A stretch of DNA of 47,365 nt from an uncultured Eggerthella sp. (GCA_902464295.1 CABQIW010000011.1:1-47365); one strand, 5' to 3'; shown: positions 16,546 through 24,687, counted from the first letter of the stretch. Notes: generated from the sequence alone by a model not told the origin. Program-made: numbers and translations.

Positions 16546-16854
16546 ATGGCCGTACCACAGCTTTCCCCTGAAGAAAGGCAAGCAGCACTCGAGAAGGCTA
16601 AAGTCGCTCGTGCAAAGCGCGCAGAGGTGCGCGAAAAGCTCAAGCAGGGCGAACTTACGCTCGAGCAGGTTCTTGACATGCGCGACGATCCGATCATCGG
16701 TCGCATGAAGGTTTCTGCTCTCATCGAAACCCTGCCAGGCTATGGTAAGACCAAGGCTGAGAAGGCTATGGCTGAACTTGAGATCGCAGAGTCTCGCCGC
16801 CTTAAGGGTCTGGGCGAGCGTCAGAGGAAAGCTCTTCTCGAGCGCTTCGCGTAA
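16546..16854 (+). CDS. mihF: Actinobacterial integration host factor mIHF
   Basis: Small nucleoid-associated DNA-bending protein of the actinobacterial mIHF type, unrelated in fold to the IHF/HU proteins of proteobacteria. 102 residues from the ATG at 16546 (AAGGAG upstream). The basic N-terminal helix with LSPEERQAALEKAKVARAKRAEV is followed by the conserved LKQGELTLEQVLD region and the helix-two-turn-helix DNA-binding part VSALIETLPGYGKTKAEKAMAEL, ending in RRLKGLGERQRKALLERF. The position directly before gmk is conserved across Actinobacteria, which supports the call. Three bases separate it from gmk. Confidence 0.93.
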   Translation: MAVPQLSPEERQAALEKAKVARAKRAEVREKLKQGELTLEQVLDMRDDPIIGRMKVSALIETLPGYGKTKAEKAMAELEIAESRRLKGLGERQRKALLERFA

Positions 16855-16857
16855 GTC

Positions 16858-17418
16858 ATGCCTCGCGGAAATCTCTTCGTTATATCAGGGCCATCGGGGG
16901 CCGGTAAGGGAACGCTCATTTCCCGACTCGTTGAGCGCAACCCGCAAACATGGGTTTCCGTTTCTGCAACCACTCGCTCTCCTCGTCCGGGCGAAGTAGA
17001 TGGCAAGGACTATCACTTTCTTTCAGAAGAGGAATTCGAACAGATCCTCGAAGAGGATGGCTTTCTGGAACATGCGCTTGTTCACGGGAAGCATTATGGA
17101 ACACTCAAACGCTATGTGGATGAGCATATCGCCCAGGGCGATCAGGTCATTCTCGAAGTAGATGTTCAAGGTGCGCGTCAGGTGAAACGTATCATGCCTG
17201 ATGCGCACTATATTTTTATCGAGCCACCCTCGCTTGAAGAACTCGAGCGCAGATTGCGTGGCCGCAACACGGAAACCGAAGAGCAGATAAAAAAGCGTCT
17301 TGACACTGCTAAGCTGGAGCTTTCCGCAAAAATGGAGTATGATATTTCGCTGGTAAATGAAGACCTTGAGAGCGCTTATAGCCAACTCGAGTCTTTTATG
17401 AATAGCGTTAACCGATAG
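16858..17418 (+). CDS. gmk: Guanylate kinase
   Basis: Phosphorylates GMP to GDP. 186 residues. P-loop GPSGAGKGT at residues 11-19, the GMP-binding VSATTRSPRPGEVDGKDYHF segment in parts, and ILEVDVQGARQVK. The ATG at 16858 comes three bases after the mihF stop. Base composition drops slightly towards A/T in the last 150 bases and through rpoZ. Part of mihF-gmk-rpoZ. Confidence 0.97.
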   Translation: MPRGNLFVISGPSGAGKGTLISRLVERNPQTWVSVSATTRSPRPGEVDGKDYHFLSEEEFEQILEEDGFLEHALVHGKHYGTLKRYVDEHIAQGDQVILEVDVQGARQVKRIMPDAHYIFIEPPSLEELERRLRGRNTETEEQIKKRLDTAKLELSAKMEYDISLVNEDLESAYSQLESFMNSVNR

Positions 17419-17429
17419 CAGAGGTATCC

Positions 17430-17690
17430 ATGAGTATTATTGAACCAAAGATCGACGTCCTGCTCGATAAGACCGAAAATGATCGCTTTCTTCTGTGCGC
17501 AGTTGCATCGAAGCGCGCACAGGATATCAACGAGATGATGCGTGGTCAGCGCAATCGTGCTATTCAGCTGCAGACCGCAGTCGATATCGCTCGTGCTGCT
17601 AATCGTCGTCCGCTCTCCCTCGCATTCGACGAGATCGCAAATGGCGATGTTTCTTTTGCTGAAGACTCGATCGACGCAGCGAATCACTAG
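17430..17690 (+). CDS. rpoZ: DNA-directed RNA polymerase omega subunit
   Basis: Assembly subunit that stabilises the beta' subunit of RNA polymerase. 86 residues, with DRFLLCAVASKRAQDINEM covering the family's first helices and RRPLSLAFDEIANGDV the conserved C-terminal part. The ATG at 17430 is preceded by AGAGGT. Follows gmk, as in most Actinobacteria and Firmicutes. A strong terminator follows at 17712-17750. Confidence 0.95.
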   Translation: MSIIEPKIDVLLDKTENDRFLLCAVASKRAQDINEMMRGQRNRAIQLQTAVDIARAANRRPLSLAFDEIANGDVSFAEDSIDAANH

Positions 17691-17711
17691 TCTTTATCAC
17701 AACCAACGCAG

Positions 17712-17750
17712 AAGCTTGGGTCTTGGTAGTTTGCCAAACCCAGGCTTTTT
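17712..17750 (+). terminator. Intrinsic terminator after rpoZ
   Basis: AGCTTGGGT (17713-17721) pairs with ACCCAGGCT (17738-17746) through nine pairs including one G-T, with a second small stem TTGG/CCAA in the loop, followed by TTTTT. It ends the mihF-gmk-rpoZ unit 30 bases ahead of thiI. Confidence 0.8.
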
Positions 17751-17782
17751 GTATGTTAGCCCCCATTTTGCAAAGGAATACC

Positions 17783-19000
17783 ATGTCTGAACAGCGTGTA
17801 TGTCTTGTTCACTATCACGAGATCGGCCTTAAAGGTAAGAACCGCGCTCACTTCGAGAAGCAGCTCATCACCAATATCAAAGCGGTACTGGGCGATGCGC
17901 CAGTTGCGCGCATCAAACGTATTTCGGGCAGGATCTGCTTGTTCGAAGAGGAAGGCGCAACCTATGAACAGTCGTGCGAGCTCGTCGATCTGATCGCAGG
18001 GATCCCTGGCGTAGCGCGTGTGTCGTGTGGGTATCGCTGTGAGCAGGATCTTGAGGTCATGTATGAAACGGCCATCAAGGCGCTCTCCGATGTTCCAACG
18101 TTTGAGACCTTCAAAGTCCAAGCGCGGCGCAATCACACCGATTTCGAGATCGATTCCATGCAGCTCAATCAGCTGGTGGGTGCGGTGCTTTGCCGTTCGT
18201 TCCAAGATAAGAAAGTGCTCATGAAGAATCCCGATGTGGAAGTGCGTGTCGAGGTCATCCAGGGGCATTGCTATATCTATGCGCACAGTGTTCAAGGGGT
18301 GGGTGGTTTGCCCGTTGGCAGCGCGGGCAAGGTGGTCACGCTCATGTCTTCGGGCATCGACTCTCCCGTTGCAACGTGGCGCATCGCGCGTCGTGGGGCG
18401 GTGCCTGTGGGCGTTCATTTCTCCGGTCGACCAGAGACGCTCGATACGAGCGAGTATTTGGTCGACGATATTGCGCGCGTGCTCGAGCGTACGGGCTGCT
18501 TCGCGCGACTCTATGTGGTGCCGATCGGCGAATACCAGCGCAGGATCGCTGAGCTTTCACCTGCTTCCTTGCGCATCGTGCTCTACCGTCGCTTCATGTA
18601 TATGATCGCTGAGCGTATCGCGCTCATTGAGGGTGCGAAGGCGCTGGTCACTGGCGAGAGCTTGGGGCAGGTTGCTTCGCAGACGCTTGAGAATATCCAG
18701 TGTACGAATGCTGCGGTCTCGCTTCCGGTGCTGCGCCCGCTCATCGGTTCCGATAAGGTGGAGATCATCTCTGAGGCGGAGCGCATCGGCACGTTCGAGA
18801 TCTCGTCCCAAGACGCGCCCGATTGCTGCACGCTCTATATGCCGCGCAATCCTGAAACGCACGCCAAGCTTCCCGTGGTGCTCAAGGCTGAAGAAGAGCT
18901 GCCGCTTAGTGAATGGATCGAAGAGGCTCTTGCGGGGTTAGAAGTACGCGACTATCGTTGCCCTTCGTATCGCAGACCGAAGCAAGTCGAAGAAGCGTAA
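17783..19000 (+). CDS. thiI: tRNA uracil 4-sulfurtransferase ThiI
   Basis: Installs 4-thiouridine at tRNA position 8 and can provide sulfur for thiamine. 405 residues from the ATG at 17783 (AAAGGAA upstream). N-terminal ferredoxin-like and THUMP domains (to about residue 165, with ISGRICLFEEEG and MYETAIKALSDV), then the PP-loop ATPase SSGIDSPVATW and the conserved GESLGQVASQTLENI and PDCCTLYMPRNP segments. There is no C-terminal rhodanese domain, so sulfur must come from a separate partner, as in Bacillus with NifZ. A 101-base gap with two tandem 11-base repeats follows before comEA. Confidence 0.95.
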   Translation: MSEQRVCLVHYHEIGLKGKNRAHFEKQLITNIKAVLGDAPVARIKRISGRICLFEEEGATYEQSCELVDLIAGIPGVARVSCGYRCEQDLEVMYETAIKALSDVPTFETFKVQARRNHTDFEIDSMQLNQLVGAVLCRSFQDKKVLMKNPDVEVRVEVIQGHCYIYAHSVQGVGGLPVGSAGKVVTLMSSGIDSPVATWRIARRGAVPVGVHFSGRPETLDTSEYLVDDIARVLERTGCFARLYVVPIGEYQRRIAELSPASLRIVLYRRFMYMIAERIALIEGAKALVTGESLGQVASQTLENIQCTNAAVSLPVLRPLIGSDKVEIISEAERIGTFEISSQDAPDCCTLYMPRNPETHAKLPVVLKAEEELPLSEWIEEALAGLEVRDYRCPSYRRPKQVEEA

Positions 19001-19034
19001 ACAGTTCAGAAAAACGTGAGTTCGCGCGTTTAAA

Positions 19035-19056
19035 AAGTTCAAATAAAGTTCAAATA
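19035..19056 (+). repeat. Tandem 11-base repeat upstream of comEA
   Basis: AAGTTCAAATA occurs twice in tandem (19035-19045 and 19046-19056). The 11-base period is one helical turn, so the two copies face the same side of DNA, as expected for a dimeric regulator, but chance repetition in A/T-rich sequence cannot be excluded. Confidence 0.4.
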
Positions 19057-19068
19057 AACGTAAGGTCG

Positions 19069-19094
19069 CTTCCTTATCTTAGAAGGTAAGGAGG
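19069..19094 (+). promoter_or_regulatory. Hairpin sequestering the comEA ribosome binding site
   Basis: CTTCCTTATC (19069-19078) pairs over ten positions with GGTAAGGAGG (19085-19094), two pairs being G-T, around a six-base loop. The 3' arm contains the whole ribosome binding site AAGGAGG, seven bases before the GTG start at 19102. No T-run follows, so it is not a terminator. Such a structure would block translation of comEA unless opened by temperature, a protein, a second RNA or a moving ribosome. Confidence 0.65.
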
Positions 19095-19101
19095 TTGCAC
19101 C

Positions 19102-19830
19102 GTGTCCTTTGTCGATGATGTAGATAGTCTCAAAACAAAACTCCATCTGCGAGATATGCCCACCTCGCTGCGCATTGGACTCGTCCTTTTGGGTGCGATC
19201 ATCCTTTTCATCCTGTTCCAAGGGCTCTGGCAGCTCTCTTCCGGCGATACGCACCTCATCGATGGATCGGCCCAGAGCTCTTGGCAAGAGGAAGGCGAAG
19301 AAGGCCTAGCCGTTACGCAGGCTGGTGCTGCGCAAGAGGGTACTGAAGCCAGCACGGCGCAATCAGTGTGCTTATCAGTCCATGTGGTAGGAGAAGTCGC
19401 AAATCCTGGCCTCTATGAAGTCGATGCAGGCTCACGCGTTCAAGCAGCTATCGATGCGGCGGGAGGGTTCACGAACGATGCGAATCAGGGAAGCGTGAAT
19501 CTTGCGCGCGAGATCGTCGATGGCGAGCAGATCGTGGTCGCTTCGAAGAGCGCGAGCGCCAGTGGGGTTGCAGGCGTTGGAAGTGCGGGAACGGCAAGTA
19601 GCGGCGCTTCTACCGCGGACTCTTCTGGTACTTCTGGTGGACTCGTGAATATCAACATTGCGGATATTGCAGGGTTGAGCAGCTTATCGGGAATCGGGGA
19701 GGCTACGGCAAAGAAGATCATTGCTGATCGGGAAAAGAACGGCCCGTTCAAGACCACGAAGGATATCACACGCGTTTCAGGAATCGGAGATAAGAAGTAC
19801 GAAGCTATAAAAGACTCGATCACGGTATAG
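19102..19830 (+). CDS. comEA: ComEA-type DNA-binding competence protein
   Basis: Membrane-anchored DNA receptor for uptake of double-stranded DNA. 242 residues, GTG start at 19102. One membrane segment at about residues 25-43 puts the rest outside the cell. A low-complexity linker leads to an SLBB domain (SVHVVGEVANPGLYEVDAGS onwards), a Gly/Ser/Ala linker, and the C-terminal helix-hairpin-helix pair with LSSLSGIGEATAKKIIADR and RVSGIGDKKYEAIKD. It is followed after three bases by comEC. Other competence genes are not in view. Its ribosome binding site is hidden in a hairpin (19069-19094). Confidence 0.93.
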   Translation: MSFVDDVDSLKTKLHLRDMPTSLRIGLVLLGAIILFILFQGLWQLSSGDTHLIDGSAQSSWQEEGEEGLAVTQAGAAQEGTEASTAQSVCLSVHVVGEVANPGLYEVDAGSRVQAAIDAAGGFTNDANQGSVNLAREIVDGEQIVVASKSASASGVAGVGSAGTASSGASTADSSGTSGGLVNINIADIAGLSSLSGIGEATAKKIIADREKNGPFKTTKDITRVSGIGDKKYEAIKDSITV

Positions 19831-19833
19831 CTC

Positions 19834-22170
19834 ATGCGTCGAATCCGCGAACGAAGGCGTCCGCTCCGATCGATGCGTCCTTCTATCCCTGCTCCCTGCG
19901 TGCTTGCTGCTGCATCTGTTGTGGGTGTGTTCGCGGGAGAATGGCTCTACGCTCGTATTCCTCCTGAGCATTTGCACTTGCTGGCGGTGGGAGGGGCTGT
20001 CCTTACAGCCGGGGTGCTTGCGGTGCTCTTCTTCAAGCGAAAGAGTCTCGTTCATTGGGCGCTCGCATTTGTGCTCATGGGCTCTCTTCTGGGGATGGTT
20101 CAGCTGCTCACGCTCGATCATGCGCGTGATGAAGTGAGCTCAGGGAGTGAACATTATATGTTCGAGCTCTCTGAAGACGCAAAGGAGTCGACGTTCGGCT
20201 CGCGCTTTATCGCGACCATCTCGTCAGGGCCGCAGGCGGGCAAACGAGTGATGCTGTTCACCAACGAAAAGGTAGAGCTCTATAGTGGAGATGTCCTTGA
20301 AGCCGATTGCGTACTCAGCGCTCCTAAGGATGAATACCTTGCTTACTATGATCAAAAGAACATCGCATTTTCAGCAAGCGTGAGCGGCTTTCAAGCGCTT
20401 GAGAATCAGACACTGCTCTCGCCTTTGTATCAACTTCGTAAGCAGCTGCTTGCAGTTATCGGTACGGGCAGCGATGAACAGACGCTCTTGCGCGCGATCC
20501 TTCTAGGGGAACGCACGGGGCTTTTTGATGCGAGCTTCTATCACAGCATCAAAGTAGCGGGGCTTGCGCACCTTGTGGCGGTATCGGGCGCGCATCTTGT
20601 GATCGTGACTGGTTTCGTAACGCTTCTCCTGAAGAAGCTGCGCGTGCCTCGCAAGCTCTCTGTTGCGCTGCAAACGCTCTTTCTGGTGAGCTATGTGGTG
20701 CTCGTGGGATTCCCAGTCTCTTGCATTCGCGCAGCTATCATGAGTGGCGTTACCCTGTTCGCGCTGTTGGCAAAGCGAAGATCCTCATCAATCTCTGCGC
20801 TCGGTATCACGGTCATGGCAATGGTGGCGTTCGATCCGAGCGTGGTCTACCAGCTTTCCTTCCAGCTGTCCGTTGCTGCTACGCTTGGCATCGTGGTGTT
20901 CATGCCGCTATTCAATGAGTGGTTCCAAGATCTGGTTCCGTACGTTCCGCAATTCGTGCGTGAATCGATCTCCATGACGCTCGCCGCACTGGTGTTCTCG
21001 CTTCCGATCAGCGCCGCCCAGTTCTCGCTCGTTCCGCTGCTCTCGCCCTTGGCTAACATCGTTGCAACGCCCTATCTGTCGCTTTTGCTCATGATGGGAT
21101 TCGCGGTGATGCTCGTTGCGCCCTTCGTGCCTAGTCTTCTTGGGCTGCTCTCAGCGGTTACGAGCGGGCTCATCGCCTTCTTCTCGGCATTCGAATCGAT
21201 CCCGTTCGCATCGATCCCCATCTCGACCACGATAAGCTTTGCCTTTCCGCTCGCACTTGGCTTAGCAGTGCTCTTGTGGGTGTGGTGGCCGAGACCCGCT
21301 CGGCATAAACGCACCGTGGTCGTTTGCTCAGCAGCGCTGAGTGCGCTCGTGATCGTGTGTTGCCTATTCTTGAATGTAGGCGCACGGGGTGACCGTATTG
21401 TGATGCTCAACGTGGGGCAAGGGGATAGCTTTGCTTTCATGAGCGGGGGAAAGACGCTGCTGGTGGATACGGGCAATGAAGCTGAGATGCTCTACGCCGC
21501 GCTCGCACGCAACAATATCTCGAAGATCGATGCCGTGCTCGTCACGCATCCGGACGATGATCATTGCGGAAACCTGCAAGCGCTTGGCGGGGTAGTTGAG
21601 GTTGATCAGGTGTTCATCGCTGAAGGGCTTGACGAGGTAGGGGATGACCGCGCAAAGGACTTTGTCTCGTTGACGAAGAGCATGGTCGGCGAGCAGAAGG
21701 TTGTGGAACTGAACAGGGGAGACGCGGTGCGGTTCGGGATATTCACCTTCAACATCATCGCTCCTGTGCAGGTCGAGCATGAAGGAGGTAACGAAGACAG
21801 CATCTGTTTCAATGTGCATATCGACTGCGATGGTGATGGGGTGGTTGATTGGAGGGGGTTCTTCTGCGGGGATGCGGAAGCTGAGGTGCTGGAAGAACTC
21901 AACGAAGAGCATCTGCTCGAACCGGTCGATCTCTATAAGGTCGGACACCATGGCTCGCGCAAGGCGATCACTCCCGAGCTTGCGCGCATACTGAGCCCGA
22001 AAGTCTCTTTGATCGGAGTAGGAAAGAACTCCTACGGGCATCCGACCGACGATGCTCTGAACGCTTTGGAATCAGCAGGCTCAGAGATCTATCGAAGCGA
22101 TCAAGACGGCGATGTTGTGTGTGTCTTTTCGCCCAACACCATCACGGTAACCTCCCAAAACAAAAAGTGA
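19834..22170 (+). CDS. comEC: ComEC/Rec2 DNA-uptake channel with metallo-beta-lactamase domain
   Basis: Inner-membrane channel that brings single-stranded DNA into the cell. 778 residues. N-terminal membrane segments and an OB-like soluble region, then the Competence domain with many hydrophobic helices (about residues 230-500), including GLAHLVAVSGAHLVIVTG and FPVSCIRAAIMSG. The C-terminal metallo-beta-lactamase domain starts at VMLNVGQGDSF and has THPDDDHCGN and GHHGSRKAITPE, where the second motif retains the metal-binding pattern of ComEC nuclease domains. The TGA stop lies inside palindromic repeat R1 (22166-22194). A start further in (19873) is possible. Confidence 0.94.
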   Translation: MRRIRERRRPLRSMRPSIPAPCVLAAASVVGVFAGEWLYARIPPEHLHLLAVGGAVLTAGVLAVLFFKRKSLVHWALAFVLMGSLLGMVQLLTLDHARDEVSSGSEHYMFELSEDAKESTFGSRFIATISSGPQAGKRVMLFTNEKVELYSGDVLEADCVLSAPKDEYLAYYDQKNIAFSASVSGFQALENQTLLSPLYQLRKQLLAVIGTGSDEQTLLRAILLGERTGLFDASFYHSIKVAGLAHLVAVSGAHLVIVTGFVTLLLKKLRVPRKLSVALQTLFLVSYVVLVGFPVSCIRAAIMSGVTLFALLAKRRSSSISALGITVMAMVAFDPSVVYQLSFQLSVAATLGIVVFMPLFNEWFQDLVPYVPQFVRESISMTLAALVFSLPISAAQFSLVPLLSPLANIVATPYLSLLLMMGFAVMLVAPFVPSLLGLLSAVTSGLIAFFSAFESIPFASIPISTTISFAFPLALGLAVLLWVWWPRPARHKRTVVVCSAALSALVIVCCLFLNVGARGDRIVMLNVGQGDSFAFMSGGKTLLVDTGNEAEMLYAALARNNISKIDAVLVTHPDDDHCGNLQALGGVVEVDQVFIAEGLDEVGDDRAKDFVSLTKSMVGEQKVVELNRGDAVRFGIFTFNIIAPVQVEHEGGNEDSICFNVHIDCDGDGVVDWRGFFCGDAEAEVLEELNEEHLLEPVDLYKVGHHGSRKAITPELARILSPKVSLIGVGKNSYGHPTDDALNALESAGSEIYRSDQDGDVVCVFSPNTITVTSQNKK

Positions 22171-22194
22171 CAAACTACCCGGTTGTTCGACACC
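22166..22194 (-). repeat. Palindromic REP-like repeat R1
   Basis: Reverse-strand copy of the repeat family, sharing GTCGAACAACCGGGTAG with R4 and R3. It overlaps the comEC stop codon (TGA at 22168-22170) and, on the reverse strand, is followed by five T. It is the left boundary of the nested element. Confidence 0.75.
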
Positions 22195-22428
22195 AAACAC
22201 GAGGTTCCCTCGTTGCCACAAGAGGCTTACGCCTGAGGGGTGGTTGGGTCGACCCGCTTTCGTTGCTCGATAGCCTGCAATATCTTGCAGGCTATCTCGT
22301 GCACTTCGCTCCTTCGGACAACCTATTACTATTTAAGAGTGCGGACTCAGAGTCGTCCAACCACCCCACAGGCTCCGCCCCTTATGGCAACACCGACAAG
22401 GTGACAAATGCCCGGGTAGTTTGTCACC
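22166..22428. mobile_element. Nested inverted-repeat element (MITE/BIME-like)
   Basis: 263 bases bounded by a perfect 16-base inverted repeat: GTGACAAACTACCCGG (22167-22182) and its complement (22412-22427). Inside are further nested arms: GTTGCCA (22212-22218) with TGGCAAC (22385-22391); GCCTG-A-GGGGTGGTTGG (22231-22247) with its complement (22357-22373, one A-A mismatch); and a perfect 12-base stem GATAGCCTGCAA with a 4-base loop (22269-22296). All arms are co-centred, so the whole can fold into one long branched hairpin. No coding capacity is visible. It resembles a miniature non-autonomous element or paired REP sequences; a structured RNA is the alternative. Confidence 0.7.
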
Positions 22429-22429
22429 T
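22399..22429 (+). repeat. Palindromic REP-like repeat R2
   Basis: AGGTGACAAA and TTTGTCACCT flank a CCCGGG-containing loop, a nearly perfect palindrome. It is the right boundary of the nested element and pairs over 16 bases with R1. Confidence 0.75.
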
Positions 22430-22444
22430 GTAGCGCTTGAGACG

Positions 22445-22475
22445 AGGTGTCGAACGACCGGTTAGTTTGTCATCT
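22445..22475 (+). repeat. Palindromic REP-like repeat R3
   Basis: AGGTGTCGAACGACCGG followed by TTAGTTTGTCATCT; same orientation as R2 and 15 bases after it. The holA promoter lies immediately downstream, and the 3' arm (TTGTCA) may form part of it. Confidence 0.75.
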
Positions 22476-22483
22476 AATTACGT

Positions 22484-22489
22484 TACAAT
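22484..22489 (+). promoter_or_regulatory. -10 element for a probable leaderless holA mRNA
   Basis: TACAAT ends six bases before the holA ATG (22496), the usual distance from a -10 element to the first transcribed base, and there is no ribosome binding site before the ATG. This predicts transcription starting at the A of the start codon. The -35 is weak; repeat R3 occupies that position. Confidence 0.55.
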
Positions 22490-22495
22490 AGCAGC

Positions 22496-23461
22496 ATGGC
22501 ATCGAAGAAGAACAATCCCTTGCTCCCGGTCTATCTCATCAGTGGCGAAGACGAGCTTAAGCGCGAAACGGTCATTAAACGTTTGCGCAAGCGCATTTCG
22601 ACCTACGGCGATCTTGCTTTCAACTCCGATGTATTCGCTGGTGAGAAGGCAACAGGGGAAGAGATCGTTGCGGCGGCGAATACGCTGCCGTTTGCGAGCG
22701 AAGTGCGCCTGGTTCAAGTGAACAACGTCGACAAGCTGCGCAAAGCTGATGCGGAAGCGCTCATTTCCTATCTTGCTTCACCATCTCAAACTACTGTTTT
22801 GGCGCTCGTTGCGCAGAAGCTGCCGAAGAATACACGGCTGTATAAGGCAGTGAGCGGGTTTGGGAAAGATGCCGTTATCGATTGCGCACCGTTTCAGGCG
22901 AAGGACCTCAATGCGGCGGTGCGTTCGATGGCGCTTACGCATGGTGTTACCTTCACGGAAGGTGCAGCAGCATCGCTCATTGATCTAGCAGGTACGAATA
23001 CGGTCACGCTCGATAGCGAGATCCGTAAACTCGCGCTTGCGCATCGTGGCGATGATCCGGTCAATCAGAATGAGGTCATTGCGCTCGTAGCGCGCACGGC
23101 AGAGATCAAGCCGTGGGAATTTCTCGATGCGTTCGGTATGAAGAATCTTTCGCGTTGCATCTATCTCTACAATCGCATGGAGAAGATGTCTCCTTATCAG
23201 CTTATTTCGCTCTGTGTTTCGCGTGTGCGTGATCTTATCAGCGTGCGAGCGCTGAATGCGCGCGGGGCGGGGAACATTGCGTCTGTTCTGGGCATTCAGC
23301 CTTGGCGAGCGAAGACACTCGAGAAGCAAGCGCGTAACTACACCATGTCGCAACTTATCCATGCGCTCAGTACTGCTCAAGATGCCGAACTTGCTATGAA
23401 GAGCGGCTCGGATCCGCGTGATGTGCTCCTCGATTGGTTCATCGACACGCTTGGTAGATAG
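22496..23461 (+). CDS. holA: DNA polymerase III subunit delta
   Basis: Clamp-loader subunit that opens the beta clamp. 321 residues. N-terminal PVYLISGEDELKRETVIKRL is the family's opening segment with the clamp-wrench helix region following; the middle AAA+-like domain lacks nucleotide-binding residues, as is normal for delta; the C-terminal collar domain includes IKPWEFLDAFGMKNLSRCI and SPYQLISLCVSRVRDLI. It commonly lies after comEC in Actinobacteria and Firmicutes, though usually closer; here a 325-base repeat region intervenes, and the gene seems to have its own promoter directly at the start codon. Confidence 0.93.
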   Translation: MASKKNNPLLPVYLISGEDELKRETVIKRLRKRISTYGDLAFNSDVFAGEKATGEEIVAAANTLPFASEVRLVQVNNVDKLRKADAEALISYLASPSQTTVLALVAQKLPKNTRLYKAVSGFGKDAVIDCAPFQAKDLNAAVRSMALTHGVTFTEGAAASLIDLAGTNTVTLDSEIRKLALAHRGDDPVNQNEVIALVARTAEIKPWEFLDAFGMKNLSRCIYLYNRMEKMSPYQLISLCVSRVRDLISVRALNARGAGNIASVLGIQPWRAKTLEKQARNYTMSQLIHALSTAQDAELAMKSGSDPRDVLLDWFIDTLGR

Positions 23462-23492
23462 CTACTTGTCTCTCAAGGACTTCGGACAATGA

Positions 23493-23527
23493 AAAGACCA
23501 GCCAGTCGTTATGACTAGCTGGTCTTC
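23493..23527. terminator. Bidirectional terminator between holA and pta
   Basis: AAGACCAGC-C-AGTC pairs with GACT-A-GCTGGTCTT around a short GTTAT loop, a 13-base stem with one C-A mismatch, between convergent genes. The A-rich 5' and T-rich 3' ends let it work on both strands. Confidence 0.8.
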
Positions 23528-23555
23528 AGTTTGCAAGCTGTTATGCGCGGATAAG

Positions 23556-24545
23556 CTACATCGTCTGTGCTTGGACGCAGGTGATGGCGATAACGCCCAC
23601 CACGTCTTCAGCAGTGCAACCGCGGGAAAGATCGTTCACGGGAGCAGCGAGACCTTGCAACACGGGGCCATAGGCCTTTGCGCCGCCCAGGCGCTGGACC
23701 AGCTTGTAGCCGATGTTCGCTGCATCCAGGTCGGGGAAGATGAGTACGTTCGCCTTGCCAGCCACCGGGGAATTCGGTGCCTTGGAAGCGCCCAGCTCGG
23801 GAACGATAGCTGCATCGAGCTGCAGCTCGCCATCAGCAACGATATCAGGATAGTTCTCGCGGATGTATTCGACAGCCTTCACGACCTTCGTGGAATCATC
23901 GTTCACGGCGCTACCGTGGGAGGAGTGCGAGAGCAGCGCAATACGCGGATCGTCACCGATCAGGCGCTTGAAGGATTTGTCAGTCTGGTTCGCAATGTGA
24001 GCGAGCTTTTCGCTGGTGGGCTGGATCTCGAGCGCGCAATCGGCGAACAGGAAGAGTCCGTTCTCGCCGAATTCGCTGCCTGGAACATCCATGATGAAGA
24101 AGGAGCTTACCATGGGCTCGCCCGGTGCCGTCTTGATGATCTTCAAGGACGGGGAGAGGATCTTGATGGTAGCGTGGCAGGCACCGCCTACCAGACCGTC
24201 GCACAGACCGCTCTTCACCATGAGCACGGCGAAATGGATCGGGTCCTTCACCAGATCTTTTGCCTCTTCAGGGGTCATGCCCTTAGCTTTGCGCAGTTCG
24301 TAGAGGAGATCTGCGAATTCTTCTTGCTTATCGGAAGTTGCAGGATCGATGATCGTGGCGCCTTCAAGGTTGTAACCTTTTGCAGCGATCTCATCGGCAT
24401 CACCCAAGATGATGATGTTCGCGATACCCTGCGCGAGTGCTTCCTGCGCTGCTTCGAGGATGCGCTCATCGTTGCCCTCGGGCAGAACGATGGTCTTCTT
24501 GTCCGCTTTGGCGCGGTCGATCAGAGAGTCAATGAACGAGGCCAT
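23556..24545 (-). CDS. pta: Phosphate acetyltransferase
   Basis: Interconverts acetyl-CoA and acetyl phosphate for ATP production or acetate use. 329 residues from the ATG at 24545 (AAAGGAT upstream), the short single-domain type. KTIVLPEGNDERILEAA is the family N-terminus; SGLCDGLVGGACHATIKIL replaces the more common AGAVHST but keeps the spacing; LLSHSSHGSA and the C-terminal NDLSRGCTAEDVVG are conserved. It stands alone here: no ackA is adjacent, so acetate kinase must be encoded elsewhere or a different acetate-forming step is used. An extended -10 (TGCTATTAT) lies at 24580-24588. Confidence 0.95.
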   Translation of the reverse strand: MASFIDSLIDRAKADKKTIVLPEGNDERILEAAQEALAQGIANIIILGDADEIAAKGYNLEGATIIDPATSDKQEEFADLLYELRKAKGMTPEEAKDLVKDPIHFAVLMVKSGLCDGLVGGACHATIKILSPSLKIIKTAPGEPMVSSFFIMDVPGSEFGENGLFLFADCALEIQPTSEKLAHIANQTDKSFKRLIGDDPRIALLSHSSHGSAVNDDSTKVVKAVEYIRENYPDIVADGELQLDAAIVPELGASKAPNSPVAGKANVLIFPDLDAANIGYKLVQRLGGAKAYGPVLQGLAAPVNDLSRGCTAEDVVGVIAITCVQAQTM

Positions 24546-24579
24546 GCATGATCCTTTCAAGAGTTTTTCTGTTGGGTTC

Positions 24580-24588
24580 ATAATAGCA
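24580..24588 (-). promoter_or_regulatory. Extended -10 promoter of pta
   Basis: On the reverse strand TGCTATTAT is an extended -10 element about 35 bases before the pta ATG. The -35 is poor. Motif-based inference. Confidence 0.45.
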
Positions 24589-24687
24589 ACCGAATATCCG
24601 CAAAATCGGGTGATAATGGTCACTCGGTTGAATTAACCGTATTAAAGTAGCAGCAATCGCCATGATCATTCAGAAGGTTGTTCATAG

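Noticed and set aside
22119..22433. A 104-codon open frame across the nested repeat element
   Set aside because: It starts inside comEC, has no ribosome binding site, and the sequence is better explained by inverted repeats.
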